A stretch of DNA of 64,000 nucleotides from Novosphingobium sp. (GCF_019748365.1 NZ_JAIEPN010000068.1:1-64000), one strand, 5' to 3'. Counted from the stretch's first letter, positions 23,964 to 32,773 are shown. Program-made: numbers and translations. The notes: a model not told the origin generated them from the letters alone.

Positions 23964-24013
23964 AAGCTGCGGAATCCGCTTTGTTTTAGTTTTGTGACGA
24001 TTCGTCGCGGCGC

Positions 24014-25228
24014 TTATTGCCCGCGCTGCGCCAGCAACCGGAGGCGGAGGGCATTGAGCTTGATGAAGCCCGCCGCGTCCTTCTGGTCATAGGCGCCGGC
24101 ATCGTCCTCGAAGGTCACGTGGCGCTCGGAATAGAGGCTGTCGGGCGACTTGCGGCCCACCACGCTGGCGTTGCCCTTGTAGAGCTTGAGGCGGACGGTG
24201 CCGTTCACCTTGGCCTGGCTGTGGTCGATCGCGGCCTGCAGCATCTCGCGCTCCGGGCTGAACCAGAAGCCGTTGTAGATGAGCTCGGCATACTTGGGCA
24301 TGAGCTCGTCCTTGAGGTGCGCGGCGCCCCGGTCGAGCGTGATGCTCTCGATCCCGCGGTGGGCGCGGGCATAGATTTCGCCGCCGGGCGTCTCGTACAT
24401 CCCGCGGCTCTTCATGCCGACGAAGCGGTTCTCGACCAGATCGAGGCGGCCGATGCCGTGCTTGCGGCCAAGCTCATTGAGCGCGGCGAGCAGCGTGGCG
24501 GGCGACATCGCCTCGCCATTGAGCGCGGTGCCGTCGCCCTTCTCGAAGTCGATGGTGATGTATTCCGGCGTGTCCGGCGCGTCCTCGGGATTGACCGTGC
24601 GGCTGTAGACGTAGTCCGGCGTCTCCTGCCACGGATCCTCGAGCACTTTGCCTTCGGACGAAGTGTGGAGGAGGTTCGCGTCGGTCGAGAACGGGCTTTC
24701 GCCGCGCTTGTCCTTCGGCACCGGGATCTGATGTGCCTCTGCCCAGGCGATGAGGGCGGTGCGGCTGGTCAGATCCCACTCGCGCCACGGAGCGATGACC
24801 TTGATGCCCGGCTCCAGCGCATAGGCGGACAGCTCGAAGCGCACCTGATCATTGCCCTTGCCGGTGGCGCCGTGGGCGACGGCATCGGCACCGGTCTCGC
24901 GGGCGATCTCGATCAGGCGCTTGGAAATGAGCGGGCGCGCGATCGAGGTGCCGAGGAGGTAATCGCCTTCGTAGCGGGCATTGGCGCGCATCATCGGGAA
25001 CACGAAATCGCGCACGAATTCCTCGCGCAGGTCGTCGATGTAGATGTGCTCTGCCTTCACGCCCATGAGTTCGGCCTTGGCGCGGGCCGGCGCCAGCTCC
25101 TCACCCTGTCCGAGATCGGCGGTGAACGTCACCACCTCGCAGCCATAGGTCACCTGCAGCCACTTGAGGATGACGCTGGTATCGAGACCGCCGGAGTAGG
25201 CGAGGACGACGCGCTTGATATCGGACAT
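24014..25228 (-). CDS. argG: argininosuccinate synthase
   Basis: ArgG joins citrulline and aspartate with ATP to give argininosuccinate, the penultimate step of arginine synthesis, in the cytoplasm. The 404-residue product has the N-type ATP pyrophosphatase motif ([15 protein letters not shown], residues 10-24). The synthetase domain carries [17 protein letters not shown] and [18 protein letters not shown]. Length and motifs are normal. It starts at the ATG at 25228, preceded by an 82-base gap to the cfa stop on the same strand, so the two may be co-transcribed or separate. Confidence 0.97.
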   Translation of the reverse strand: MSDIKRVVLAYSGGLDTSVILKWLQVTYGCEVVTFTADLGQGEELAPARAKAELMGVKAEHIYIDDLREEFVRDFVFPMMRANARYEGDYLLGTSIARPLISKRLIEIARETGADAVAHGATGKGNDQVRFELSAYALEPGIKVIAPWREWDLTSRTALIAWAEAHQIPVPKDKRGESPFSTDANLLHTSSEGKVLEDPWQETPDYVYSRTVNPEDAPDTPEYITIDFEKGDGTALNGEAMSPATLLAALNELGRKHGIGRLDLVENRFVGMKSRGMYETPGGEIYARAHRGIESITLDRGAAHLKDELMPKYAELIYNGFWFSPEREMLQAAIDHSQAKVNGTVRLKLYKGNASVVGRKSPDSLYSERHVTFEDDAGAYDQKDAAGFIKLNALRLRLLAQRGQ

Positions 25229-25310
25229 GGCAGCCAGCTTCCCGTGGACAGGTACAGAATGGCGCGGCGGCTAGCAGGGCCGCGCGCGCGGTGCAACCTG
25301 TTGGGAGCGA

Positions 25311-26555
25311 TCAGCCCTTACGCGCGGCGCGGTAGCCCAGTTCGGTCTCGTTGATGTAGTTGCGCGTCAGCGGCAGGGCATCACGGTTGCGCACGATCTG
25401 GAGCTGGAAATTGAGGAGATCGGCGTGTTCGAAGCCGGTCGCAGCGCCCGCGAGATAAAACTGCCACATGCGGAAGAAGCGCGCGTCGTAGATGCGCGTG
25501 ATCGTCTCTTCCTGCTCGGCGCAGCGCTTGTACCATTCGCGCAGGGTCAGCGCGTAGTGGCGGCGCAGGACCTCGCAATCGGTGAGCATGAGCTTGCACG
25601 GCTCGATCGCCTTCACCGTCTCGCTGAGCGAGGGGATATAGCTGCCGGGGAAGATATACTTGCGGGTGAAATCGTCGGTGACGCTGGGCGGACCTGCGCG
25701 GCCGATGGTGTGGAGCAGCATCACGCCGTCCTCGCTGAGCAGATCGTGGCACTTGCGGAAGAAGGTCTCGTATTGCGGCACGCCGACATGTTCGAACATG
25801 CCGACCGAGACGATCCGGTCGAACGGGCCCTGCTGCTCGCGGTAATCGGTGAGGCTGAAGGTCACCTTGTCGGCGACGCCTTCCCGCTCCGCCCAGGCCT
25901 TGGCGTAGCCGATCTGCTCGACGCTCAGCGAGATGCCGTGGATGCTGGCGCCCGAGATCTTGTGAAGGTGCAGCGCGAGGCCACCCCAGCCGCAGCCGAT
26001 ATCGAGCACGCGCATGCCGGGCTTCAGGTCGAGCTTGGCGGCGATGTGGTCCATTTTGGCGAGCTGGGCTTCTTCCAGCGTGGTGACGCCTTCGTCCCAG
26101 TAGGCGCAGGAATACTGTCGCGCGGGATCGAGGAAGAGATCGTAGAGCCGGTCGTCGAGATCGTAGTGGTGCGCGACGTTGCGCTGTGAGGAGCGGCGCT
26201 GGTTGATCTGGCCGATCCGGTTGGTGATTCTCACGCGGGCCTTGTCGAACAAGTTGAGGTTGTCGAGATCGCCGCCCTTGTCCCACGGGTTGTTGCGCCG
26301 GATGAAGCCGACGAAATCCATGATGTCGCCGTTCTCGATCGTGACGCGCCCGTCCATGAAGCATTCGGCCATGCCGAGGCTGGGATTGCGGGCGATGGTG
26401 CCGGGCACGCGCGCATCATGGAGCTTGAGCCCGAGATCGGGCCAGCCCGGGGCCGCTGTGCCATAACGGCGCTTGCGGCCCGAGGACTCGGTAAGGGTGA
26501 GCGTGCCGTGCTTCACCAGACGGCGCAGCGCGGCATCAAGCAAAATCATCGACAT
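25311..26555 (-). CDS. cyclopropane-fatty-acyl-phospholipid synthase family protein
   Basis: SAM-dependent enzyme that adds a methylene bridge to unsaturated acyl chains of membrane phospholipids. The 414-residue protein has a lipid-binding N-terminal domain, then the methyltransferase domain with the SAM loop VLDIGCGWGGLALHL and conserved segments HYDLDDRLYDLFLD, YSCAYW and SVGMFEHVG, all typical of CFA synthases. Two ATGs are possible: 26567, and 26555, which has GAGG six bases upstream and is used here. Related enzymes methylate or cyclopropanate mycolic or hopanoid-linked lipids, so the exact lipid substrate is inferred. Confidence 0.92.
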   Translation of the reverse strand: MSMILLDAALRRLVKHGTLTLTESSGRKRRYGTAAPGWPDLGLKLHDARVPGTIARNPSLGMAECFMDGRVTIENGDIMDFVGFIRRNNPWDKGGDLDNLNLFDKARVRITNRIGQINQRRSSQRNVAHHYDLDDRLYDLFLDPARQYSCAYWDEGVTTLEEAQLAKMDHIAAKLDLKPGMRVLDIGCGWGGLALHLHKISGASIHGISLSVEQIGYAKAWAEREGVADKVTFSLTDYREQQGPFDRIVSVGMFEHVGVPQYETFFRKCHDLLSEDGVMLLHTIGRAGPPSVTDDFTRKYIFPGSYIPSLSETVKAIEPCKLMLTDCEVLRRHYALTLREWYKRCAEQEETITRIYDARFFRMWQFYLAGAATGFEHADLLNFQLQIVRNRDALPLTRNYINETELGYRAARKG

Positions 26556-26645
26556 CGGCGACCTCATTGACCGGTAAGAACGTTAAGCGGCCTATGGCGC
26601 GCCATGGCCGCGCGGGCAAGCCACGCAGCGCATAAGAGCGATGCG

Positions 26646-27017
26646 TCAGCGGCAGCGCGAGCCGCTGCGTTCGATTTCCCGGCCGAGCAGGGCGCCGCCT
26701 GCCGCCCCGAGCAGGGTGCCGAGCGTGCGATCACCGCGCGTATCAATGGCGCGGCCGACGAGAGCACCGCCGACGGCGCCGATCACGAGGCCGGTCGTGC
26801 CGTTGCTGCGCTTGCAATAGTAGCGCCCGTCGCGGCCGCGCCAGACCTGATCCCGGCTGTTGATAGGACGTGGTTCGACGTAGCGCCCATACTGATCGTA
26901 TTCGCCGCTCTGGGCGCGTCGGCCGTTGGCCGGGGCCCACGACGGGGGATCGGCGAGCGCCGGAGCGGCGCCAAGTGTGGTTGCGGCAAGGACTGCGGCC
27001 GTGATGAACCTGTTCAT
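26646..27017 (-). CDS. glycine-zipper 2TM domain protein
   Basis: A 123-residue exported protein of unknown function. A Sec signal peptide (about residues 1-22, ending ALA) is followed by a basic, Tyr/Arg-rich middle (QVWRGRDGRYYCKRSNGT). Two glycine-zipper helices come next, GLVIGAVGGALVGRAID and LGTLLGAAGGALLGREIE, as in Rickettsia 17-kDa-antigen/OsmB-like proteins that insert in the outer membrane or envelope. AAGGA lies nine bases before the ATG at 27017. The open frame extends upstream, but the signal peptide fixes the start. Confidence 0.85.
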   Translation of the reverse strand: MNRFITAAVLAATTLGAAPALADPPSWAPANGRRAQSGEYDQYGRYVEPRPINSRDQVWRGRDGRYYCKRSNGTTGLVIGAVGGALVGRAIDTRGDRTLGTLLGAAGGALLGREIERSGSRCR

Positions 27018-27151
27018 GGAGAAGCATCCTTCTTGATGATCTTCGACGTGACGGACTTCTTCGCTCGAACCTGCGGACATGATGCCCAACCACAGATGAA
27101 CGCGGCCGCAAAGGCGACAAGGCGAGGGCAGAGTGCGACGAACTGGGATAG

Positions 27152-27180
27152 TGGTTCACATAGCTTTCCTACATGAACCA
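27152..27180. promoter_or_regulatory. inverted repeat TGGTTCA-N15-TGAACCA in a divergent intergenic region
   Basis: Two 7-base arms, 15 bases apart, lie in the 219-base gap between the divergent glycine-zipper gene and the phage-tail-like gene, 56 bases before the latter's ATG. The spacing places both arms on one face of the helix, as for a dimeric regulator. No regulator gene is adjacent. Confidence 0.3.
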
Positions 27181-27236
27181 AATGGGTTATTCCTGATCTT
27201 GCCAGTCCCTTCTGCCCATCTGTCTGGAGAGAATTC

Positions 27237-28385
27237 ATGCCCAATCCGCCTGTCACCTTCCCTGCGCTCTTCACGCCCGCAAATGCGGTTGCCTTTACCA
27301 ATGCCGACGGCACAGCCCAGACTGTCAGCACCGACGCTCCGCTGCCCGTTGCGTTTGCCGGCAGTGTGGGGACCCAAGCGGTGAGTGCAGTCAGCCTCCC
27401 GCTTCCAAACGGCGCGGCAACCGCTGCGAACCAGACAACGACCAACACCTCGCTCGCTGCGATTTCCGGGCAGCTTCCCGCCAGCCTGGGGCTCAAGACA
27501 GCAGCGGCAAGCCTTTCGGTGGGCCTGGCGAGCGATCTTGCCAACCTCGAGCCCGCTGCAACCGCCATCACCGGCACCACGATGCCCACTGGCGGGACAG
27601 GTCTCACCGGTTGGCTTTCGGCCATCTACCGTTCGTGCAGCGAAGGCGCGACGCTGGCGGGCAGCGTGACATCGGCTGCCGTCGTGGTTTCAACGAGCAA
27701 CAATCTCTACATGGGTGGCTCGTTTCAGGTCACCAGCGCCGGAACTTCCTGCACGATCACGTACGAGCAATCGAACGATGGCATCAATTGGGTGACGCTT
27801 CCGGTCATTTCTGCCGCCGTGGCCAATGCGGCACCGGCTACCACCTCGACCGCTGCAGGCATCTATACCTACGTCTCCTCGGCTGCTTTCGTGCGCGCGC
27901 GCGTTTCTACATACACAAGCGGGACGGTATCGGTGGTGCTCAGCCAGAAGCAGGAGGTTGCCCCGTCGAGCGGTGTCTCGCTCGCCGGGGGCAGTGCGGG
28001 CATCGGCAGCGTTTCGGTGACCGGCACGGCGACAATCTCGGGCAGTGTCAACCTTGGCAACGGCTTCACCGATAGCACGACCGCGCTGGCCGCCTCGGCG
28101 ACGTTCACAGGGACGGGCAGGGCCAACAGTGCAGCCCAGTTCGCCTTTTTCAATGCGACGGCGTTCGCCGATCAGGCTGGTACGCTTTTCATCGACCAGT
28201 CGCTCGATACCGGCACAAGCTATCAGGCGATCGCCAGCCAGGCCTTGGCGGCGGGCAGCGGTGCCAATCTCTCGGTGCGCTTGTGCGGGGCGGTCGGCAC
28301 GGCGACGCTGTACCGCGTGCGCTATGTCAACGGCGCGGGCGCGCAGACGACCTTCCGGCTTTCGAGCAGCTTTTCGGCAAGCTGA
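27237..28385 (+). CDS. hypothetical phage-tail/baseplate-like protein
   Basis: A 382-residue protein without signal peptide or membrane segments, rich in Ala, Ser, Thr and Gly. The N-terminal 120 residues include AATAANQTTTNTSLAAISGQ, LPASLGLKTAAASLSVGLAS and GTTMPTGGTGLTGWLSAIYR. Such strings are typical of tail-associated and structural proteins in phages of environmental bacteria. The C-terminal half looks like beta-sandwich domains (YEQSNDGINWVTLP). GGAGAG lies five bases before the ATG, so it looks translated. There are no other phage genes beside it; it sits between the glycine-zipper gene and rlmN. The phage link rests on remembered sequence style and is not proven; a surface-exposed protein is the alternative. 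Confidence 0.65.
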   Translation: MPNPPVTFPALFTPANAVAFTNADGTAQTVSTDAPLPVAFAGSVGTQAVSAVSLPLPNGAATAANQTTTNTSLAAISGQLPASLGLKTAAASLSVGLASDLANLEPAATAITGTTMPTGGTGLTGWLSAIYRSCSEGATLAGSVTSAAVVVSTSNNLYMGGSFQVTSAGTSCTITYEQSNDGINWVTLPVISAAVANAAPATTSTAAGIYTYVSSAAFVRARVSTYTSGTVSVVLSQKQEVAPSSGVSLAGGSAGIGSVSVTGTATISGSVNLGNGFTDSTTALAASATFTGTGRANSAAQFAFFNATAFADQAGTLFIDQSLDTGTSYQAIASQALAAGSGANLSVRLCGAVGTATLYRVRYVNGAGAQTTFRLSSSFSAS

Positions 28386-28391
28386 TCGCCC

Positions 28392-29660
28392 TCAGCCGAG
28401 CGCGGCCTGCTTCTCTTCAAGGAGCCGGTCGACCTCGGCGCGGGACTTGCGTTCGGCCGCGGTCTTGAGCTGCCCGCAGGCAGCATCGATATCGCGGCCG
28501 CGCGGCGTGCGCACCGGGGCGGAGATACCCGCGTCGAACACGATCTTGGCGAAGCTCTTGATCCGCTCCGGGGTCGAGCATTCGTAAGGCGCGCCGGGCC
28601 AGGGATTGAACGGGATGAGGTTCACCTTGGCGGGAAGGCCATACTGCTTGATCAGGCGGACCAGTTCGTGCGCATCGCTGTCGCGGTCGTTCTTGTCCCT
28701 GAGCATCACATATTCGAACGTGATGCGGCGGGCGTTGGACGCGCCGGGATAATCGGCGCAGGCCTGCAGCAGTTCCTCGATGCCGTACTTGCGGTTGATC
28801 GGCACGATCTCGTCGCGCACCTCCTTGGTGACGGCATGGAGCGAGACGGCGAGGTTGACGCCGATTTCCTCGCCCGCGCGGGCCATCATCGGGACGACGC
28901 CGCTGGTCGAAAGCGTGATGCGGCGCTTTGACAAGGCAAGGCCGTCGCCGTCCATCACCACTTTCAGCGCATCGCGGACGTGGTCAAAGTTGTAGAGCGG
29001 CTCGCCCATGCCCATCATCACGATGTTGGTGAGCAGGCGACCATCGGGGGTGTAGTCCGATGCCTCGTCGTCCTCGGCATCATCAAAGTCCAGACCCGCC
29101 ATCGAACCGCGCGGCCATTCGCCTAGCACATCGCGCGCGAGCATGACCTGGCCGACAATCTCGCCCGGCGTGAGATTGCGCACGAGCCGCATCGTACCGG
29201 TGTGGCAGAAGCGGCAGTTGAGTGTGCAGCCGACCTGGCTCGAGACGCAGAGCGTGCCGCGCGTGGCGTCGGGAATGAACACCATCTCGAAATCGTGATT
29301 GTCCGCCGTGCGCAGCAGCCATTTGCGGGTGCCGTCGCTGGAGACTTGCGCCTCGACCACTTCGGGGCGACCGATCACGAAGCGCTCCGCCAGCCATGGG
29401 CGCATGGTCTTGGCGATATCGGTCATCGCCTCGAACTCGGTCACGCCGCGGTGATAGAGCCAGTGGAACACCTGCTTGGCGCGCAGCTTGGCGGCCTTGG
29501 CATCGAGCCCGGCCTGCTCGAAAACAGCAATGATCTGCTTGCGGCTGAGGCCGATCAGATCGACGCGTCCATCGGCGCGCGGGGTCACCTCACGCGGGAC
29601 GGGGACGGGATCGATCAGTCCCGGGATCGGCATCGGCGTTATCTGCTGCATCGCGCGCAT
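28392..29660 (-). CDS. rlmN: 23S rRNA (adenine(2503)-C(2))-methyltransferase RlmN
   Basis: Radical SAM enzyme that methylates C2 of A2503 in 23S rRNA and also A37 of some tRNAs. The 422-residue product has the iron-sulfur motif CTLNCRFC with family context [19 protein letters not shown]. The [13 protein letters not shown] segment and the C-terminal catalytic Cys in [14 protein letters not shown] are present. ATG codons at 29660 and 29651 are both possible starts. The stop lies six bases from the stop of the convergent phage-tail-like gene. Confidence 0.96.
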   Translation of the reverse strand: MRAMQQITPMPIPGLIDPVPVPREVTPRADGRVDLIGLSRKQIIAVFEQAGLDAKAAKLRAKQVFHWLYHRGVTEFEAMTDIAKTMRPWLAERFVIGRPEVVEAQVSSDGTRKWLLRTADNHDFEMVFIPDATRGTLCVSSQVGCTLNCRFCHTGTMRLVRNLTPGEIVGQVMLARDVLGEWPRGSMAGLDFDDAEDDEASDYTPDGRLLTNIVMMGMGEPLYNFDHVRDALKVVMDGDGLALSKRRITLSTSGVVPMMARAGEEIGVNLAVSLHAVTKEVRDEIVPINRKYGIEELLQACADYPGASNARRITFEYVMLRDKNDRDSDAHELVRLIKQYGLPAKVNLIPFNPWPGAPYECSTPERIKSFAKIVFDAGISAPVRTPRGRDIDAACGQLKTAAERKSRAEVDRLLEEKQAALG

Positions 29661-29693
29661 ATAGGGCCAAGCGCGCGCCCGTGCAAACCGGCC

Positions 29694-30176
29694 CTAGTTC
29701 TGCGCGCAGCCGAGCAGTGCGGCGTCCATCGCGGAGGCGGCGCCGGCGAGCGTGTAGGTATCGGTGAAATTGCGCCCTGCGCTGCGCACCGTCACGCTCA
29801 TGCTGGAGGCCGAGCGCATTGCGGCGACGACGGCTGCGTCCATGCGCCGGTCTGCGGACCAGGCATCGGCGGCGCCTGCGACGAGCGAGAAGCGCTGCCC
29901 GCCGACCGAGAGCGTGACCGTGGCGCCGGGGCCGATCTTGCGCGAGAGGCGAACGTGGATCTCGCCGCGCGCGCCGCGGCGGGGCCAGTTGCCGACGGTG
30001 AAGTAGGGCTGCAGCTCGTTCATCCGGCCCTCGACCTTGTCGGCCATGGCGATGGCATAGCAGCGCGGGACGCCGGCATCGGAAAAGGCGCCCCAGTTGT
30101 TCCAGATGCCGAGGCTGTCGCGTGCCATGGCGGGGGATGCGACGAGCAGCGCGGCAGCGAGAAGGGCGCGCCTCAT
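29694..30176 (-). CDS. invasion-associated locus B (IalB)-like periplasmic protein
   Basis: A 160-residue exported protein. A signal peptide (RRALLAAALLVASPAMA) precedes a beta-rich domain with YFTVGNWPRRGARGEIHVRL and ending in a conserved Cys (AALLGCAQN). This resembles the IalB family, small periplasmic proteins of alphaproteobacteria named from Bartonella; the molecular role is unknown. It is last in a four-gene minus-strand unit, and its ATG overlaps the stop of the 67-aa gene (ATGA), so expression is tied to the histidine phosphatase and DUF4169 genes. Confidence 0.72.
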   Translation of the reverse strand: MRRALLAAALLVASPAMARDSLGIWNNWGAFSDAGVPRCYAIAMADKVEGRMNELQPYFTVGNWPRRGARGEIHVRLSRKIGPGATVTLSVGGQRFSLVAGAADAWSADRRMDAAVVAAMRSASSMSVTVRSAGRNFTDTYTLAGAASAMDAALLGCAQN

Positions 30177-30376
30177 GGATCGACCAGATCGAGATAGGCG
30201 ACGACGTCGTTGTCGGTCGCGATGAAAAGATCGGCCTGAATCTCTTCGGGCTGCTGCGCGGCGAGGGCGAGCGCTTCGGCGAGGGTGCCATAGAGCAGCG
30301 TCTGTGCCGCGCCGCCCTCGGGGCCGTCCGAGAGGTGGTAGAGCCGGACGCTGGTGTCCTCGCTGGTGGAGCGCAT
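30173..30376 (-). CDS. conserved small protein, 67 aa
   Basis: I do not recognise this family. The 67-residue acidic protein (RLYHLSDGPEGGAAQTLLYG; EALALAAQQPEEIQADLFIA) has no signal or membrane segment. It is convincingly a gene because its ATG shares a base with the stop of the DUF4169 gene (TGATG) and its own stop overlaps the IalB-like start (ATGA). The predicted fold would be alpha/beta, like small DUF proteins in alphaproteobacteria. Confidence 0.75.
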   Translation of the reverse strand: MRSTSEDTSVRLYHLSDGPEGGAAQTLLYGTLAEALALAAQQPEEIQADLFIATDNDVVAYLDLVDP

Positions 30377-30558
30377 CAGTCGTGTCCCTCGCGCTTGGCG
30401 CCGTCGAGCAGGCGGGTGGCGCGCTCCGCTTCGGTGCGGGTTGCTTCGCGCTCGGTGCGGGTGCGGCCATGGGCGAGGCGGTTGGCGGCGGCCTCGGCCT
30501 CCTTGCTGCGGCGCGCGGCGGCCTTGCGGGCAAGGCGCAGATTGACGATCTCGGCCAT
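30376..30558 (-). CDS. DUF4169 family protein
   Basis: A 60-residue, highly charged helical protein (MAEIVNLRLARKAAARRSKE; HGRTRTEREATRTEAERATR), matching DUF4169, a small family of alphaproteobacteria of unknown function often found near fumarase or ribbon-helix-helix genes. It lies between the histidine phosphatase and the 67-aa gene with one-base stop/start overlaps (TGATG) on both sides. High Arg/Lys content suggests nucleic-acid contact, but that is conjecture. Confidence 0.88.
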   Translation of the reverse strand: MAEIVNLRLARKAAARRSKEAEAAANRLAHGRTRTEREATRTEAERATRLLDGAKREGHD

Positions 30559-31187
30559 CAGGCGTGCTCGCTGCCCCGCTCGGAGCCGAACAGGACAGTC
30601 TCGCGGCCATCCTGCACCAGCGCGATCGAGCCCTGCACCAGCGAAGGGGCGATGGGCGCGCCGAGATCGGGGTGGACCGGATAGCCCGCCATCATCCCCC
30701 GCAGCACGCGGCTCGATATGCCGTGCATGACGACCACGTGATCGCCCGGCGCATCGCCCACTTCGGCCAGCCAGTTGGCGAGGCGGGCGGCGATCATCGG
30801 GTAGTCCTCGCCATCGGGGGCGGGGCGCAGCAGGTGATCGGCGATAACGATGGGGCCGACTTCGGTCTCGACATCGTCGTAGAGCCGTCCGCACCACGAG
30901 CCCATGTCGATTTCCTTGAGATCGTGCGTGCGACGGGCCGCGAACCAGTCGAGCCCCAGCACATCGGCGATCATCGCCATGGTCTGCAGCGCACGGCCGG
31001 TTTCGGAGACGTGGAGCGTGACATCGGGACGGTCCCCCAGCACACCGCGCAGCGCGGCGCCCATCGCCAAGGCCTGCTCCGCGCCGAGGCGGGTGAGGGG
31101 GGTGTGGATGTGGTTCGCCTGAAGGCGGCGGGCGGCATTATAGACCGTCTCGCCGTGGCGCATGATGAAGAAGCGGGGGCTGGCCAT
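30558..31187 (-). CDS. histidine phosphatase family protein
   Basis: Phosphoglycerate-mutase-like phosphatase of 209 residues. The phosphate pocket is marked by IMRHGETVYN (catalytic His10) near the start, the acid in HDLKEIDMGSWCG, and the second His in VVVMHGISSRVLRG. The substrate is not evident; relatives act on sugar phosphates, alpha-ribazole phosphate or phosphoproteins. It is the first gene of a four-gene overlapping unit (phosphatase, DUF4169, 67-aa, IalB-like). Confidence 0.9.
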   Translation of the reverse strand: MASPRFFIMRHGETVYNAARRLQANHIHTPLTRLGAEQALAMGAALRGVLGDRPDVTLHVSETGRALQTMAMIADVLGLDWFAARRTHDLKEIDMGSWCGRLYDDVETEVGPIVIADHLLRPAPDGEDYPMIAARLANWLAEVGDAPGDHVVVMHGISSRVLRGMMAGYPVHPDLGAPIAPSLVQGSIALVQDGRETVLFGSERGSEHA

Positions 31188-31344
31188 GGCGGGTCTGATA
31201 GCGGCTGGGGCTGCGGAAGGCGAGGGGTGAGCGGCCTATTCCTGGGCGGCATGGATATTCTGAGAATGTGCGGCGATGTGCGTGTCCGTCGATCGCTTAT
31301 TCTGCCCCCAGCGATCCCGAGGGGATCCCAGTGGAGAACAGGAC

Positions 31345-32115
31345 ATGGCCAAGTTTGCAACCTATCGCGACGCTTTCCCCAATGCCCGGCTGAGCCGCAA
31401 GGACAACGGCGTGCTTGAGGTGACTTTCCACACCGGCGGCGAGAAGCTGGTGTTCGACGGGCACACGCACGAGCAGTTCGTCGACCTGTTCCACGCCATC
31501 GGCGAGGACCGCGAGAACCGTGCGGTCATCCTGACCGGTTCGGGCGATGCCTTCATGGATTCGATCAGCCCGGAAGGGTTCGATTTCTTCAGCCCGCAAG
31601 GCTTCGACAAGATCCTGCGCGAGGGGCGCAAGGTGCTCTCCAACATCCTCGACATCGAAGTGCCGATGATCAGCGCGCTTAATGGCCCGGTGCTGCTGCA
31701 TAGCGAATATGTGCTGCTGACCGACATCGTGCTGGCGACGCCCGAGACGGTGTTTCAGGACAAGCCGCACTTCGAATTCGGCATTGTGCCCGGCGACGGG
31801 GTGAACCTGCTGTGGCCCGAAGTGATCGGCTCGATCCGCGGGCGCTATTTCATCCTGACGCGGCAGGTGCTCGATGCCGAGACCGCACAGGCATGGGGCG
31901 CGGTGAACGAGATCGTCCCGCAGGAGCGGCTGCTGGCGCGCGCGCACGAGATTGCCGACGGCATCGCCGCGCTGCCGCCGCTGACGGGCCGCTACACCCG
32001 CATCGCGCTGACACAGAAGCTACGCCGGATCATCGATGGCGGCGCGGGCTATGGTCTGGCGCTGGAAGGCATCAGTGCTGCCGATGTTGGCCGGATGATG
32101 GCGGCGAATGGCTGA
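31345..32115 (+). CDS. crotonase-family hydrolase, 6-oxocamphor-hydrolase-like
   Basis: A 256-residue member of the enoyl-CoA hydratase/isomerase superfamily. It aligns by eye better with 6-oxocamphor hydrolase, a C-C bond beta-diketone hydrolase that needs no CoA, than with true hydratases. His119, His142 and Asp151 (NGPVLLHSEY; DKPHFEFGIVPGDG) occupy the places of His122, His145 and Asp154 in that enzyme, at a constant offset of three. Other shared segments are EDRENRAVILTGSG, RGRYFILT and AQAWGAVNEIV. GGAG and AGGA lie upstream of the ATG at 31345. It is a single gene, so the natural substrate (terpenoid or cyclic diketone) is unknown. Confidence 0.85.
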   Translation: MAKFATYRDAFPNARLSRKDNGVLEVTFHTGGEKLVFDGHTHEQFVDLFHAIGEDRENRAVILTGSGDAFMDSISPEGFDFFSPQGFDKILREGRKVLSNILDIEVPMISALNGPVLLHSEYVLLTDIVLATPETVFQDKPHFEFGIVPGDGVNLLWPEVIGSIRGRYFILTRQVLDAETAQAWGAVNEIVPQERLLARAHEIADGIAALPPLTGRYTRIALTQKLRRIIDGGAGYGLALEGISAADVGRMMAANG

Positions 32116-32230
32116 GCCCTGCCTCAATTGGCGCGCAAGGGTTTCCGGCAGCCTGCCGTCAGGAACCCATGATTGCCCGATCCATGCGGGAGGCTGAAAA
32201 GGCTGTTGCGCCGGCGGCAAACCTGTCAGA

Positions 32231-32743
32231 ATGCGGTTTGCTTTCCTCCCGCATGATCGGCGCTCTCCCGTGATATCGACACCCGTTCTCGTTGCCGCCG
32301 GCGGCGCGATTGCTCTTGGCGCTGTGGGCGGGCTGATGACGCCGATCGGGCCCTGGTACGCGAACCTCCGTAAACCCCGCCTGCAGCCGCCGAACTGGCT
32401 GTTCGGCCCGGCGTGGACGGTGATCCTGGGGCTGGCGGCGTGGTCTGCGGCGGCGGCGTGGGAGGCGGCGGTGGATGATGCGGCGCGGATGAGCGTGGTC
32501 ATCCTGTTTGCCACCAATGCGCTGTTTCACCTCCTGTGGAGCCCGCTGTTCTTCAAGCTGCGGCGGCCGGACTGGGCGCTGATCGAGGTGGTGTTCCTGT
32601 GGTCCTCGCTGGTGGCGCTGGTCGTGGGCCTGTGGCCGATCTCGCCCTTCGCGGCGAAGCTGATCCTGCCTTATCTGGCGTGGGTGAGCTTTGCGGCTTG
32701 GCTCAATTGGGCGATTGTGCGGCTCAACGCGCCGTTTCGCTGA
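32231..32743 (+). CDS. TspO/MBR family membrane protein
   Basis: Five-helix membrane protein of about 157-170 residues, related to TspO and the mitochondrial benzodiazepine receptor, which bind porphyrins and sterol-like ligands. The family signature is clear: WYANLRKPRLQPPNWLFGPA in the first loop, then NALFHLLWSPLFFKL and an aromatic-rich last helix (WVSFAAWLNW). The ATG at 32231 gives a short basic N-terminus; the GTG at 32270 would start directly before the first helix and is equally plausible. In alphaproteobacteria TspO often modulates tetrapyrrole or pigment metabolism; no such genes are here. Confidence 0.9.
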   Translation: MRFAFLPHDRRSPVISTPVLVAAGGAIALGAVGGLMTPIGPWYANLRKPRLQPPNWLFGPAWTVILGLAAWSAAAAWEAAVDDAARMSVVILFATNALFHLLWSPLFFKLRRPDWALIEVVFLWSSLVALVVGLWPISPFAAKLILPYLAWVSFAAWLNWAIVRLNAPFR

Positions 32744-32773
32744 TTACCCCTCCGACCCGCCTGCGGCGAGCCA

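Larger units (their letters stand above)
22260..24013. other. 1.75-kb region without a credible gene, dense in inverted repeats
   Basis: This stretch lies between the chemoreceptor start and the argG stop. Open frames exist in several phases, especially at 23000-23850, but none has a convincing start, plausible composition or recognisable family, and overlapping frames on both strands are equally open. What it does hold is structure: a 36-base inverted repeat pair (22516-22551 and 22784-22818), a small inverted repeat at 22834-22851, a 28-base perfect palindrome (22929-22956), hairpins at 23119-23143 and 23213-23240, smaller hairpins at 23366-23381 and 23408-23422, and a hairpin with two DnaA-box-like arms (23919-23963). 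From about 23240 to 23780 the plus strand is strongly pyrimidine-biased. It could be a structured RNA locus, a replication or segregation site, or decayed mobile DNA. Confidence 0.6.

Noticed and set aside
23041..23997. 318-codon plus-strand frame in the gene-free region, and 142-codon minus-strand frame at 23402-23827
   Set aside because: Both overlap other equally open frames, have Arg/Pro/Ser- or Arg/Gly-rich compositions without recognisable domains, lack convincing starts, and run across hairpins.
27237..28385. Prophage
   Set aside because: Only one phage-like gene; no integrase, terminase, portal, capsid or lysis genes, and no attachment-site repeats.
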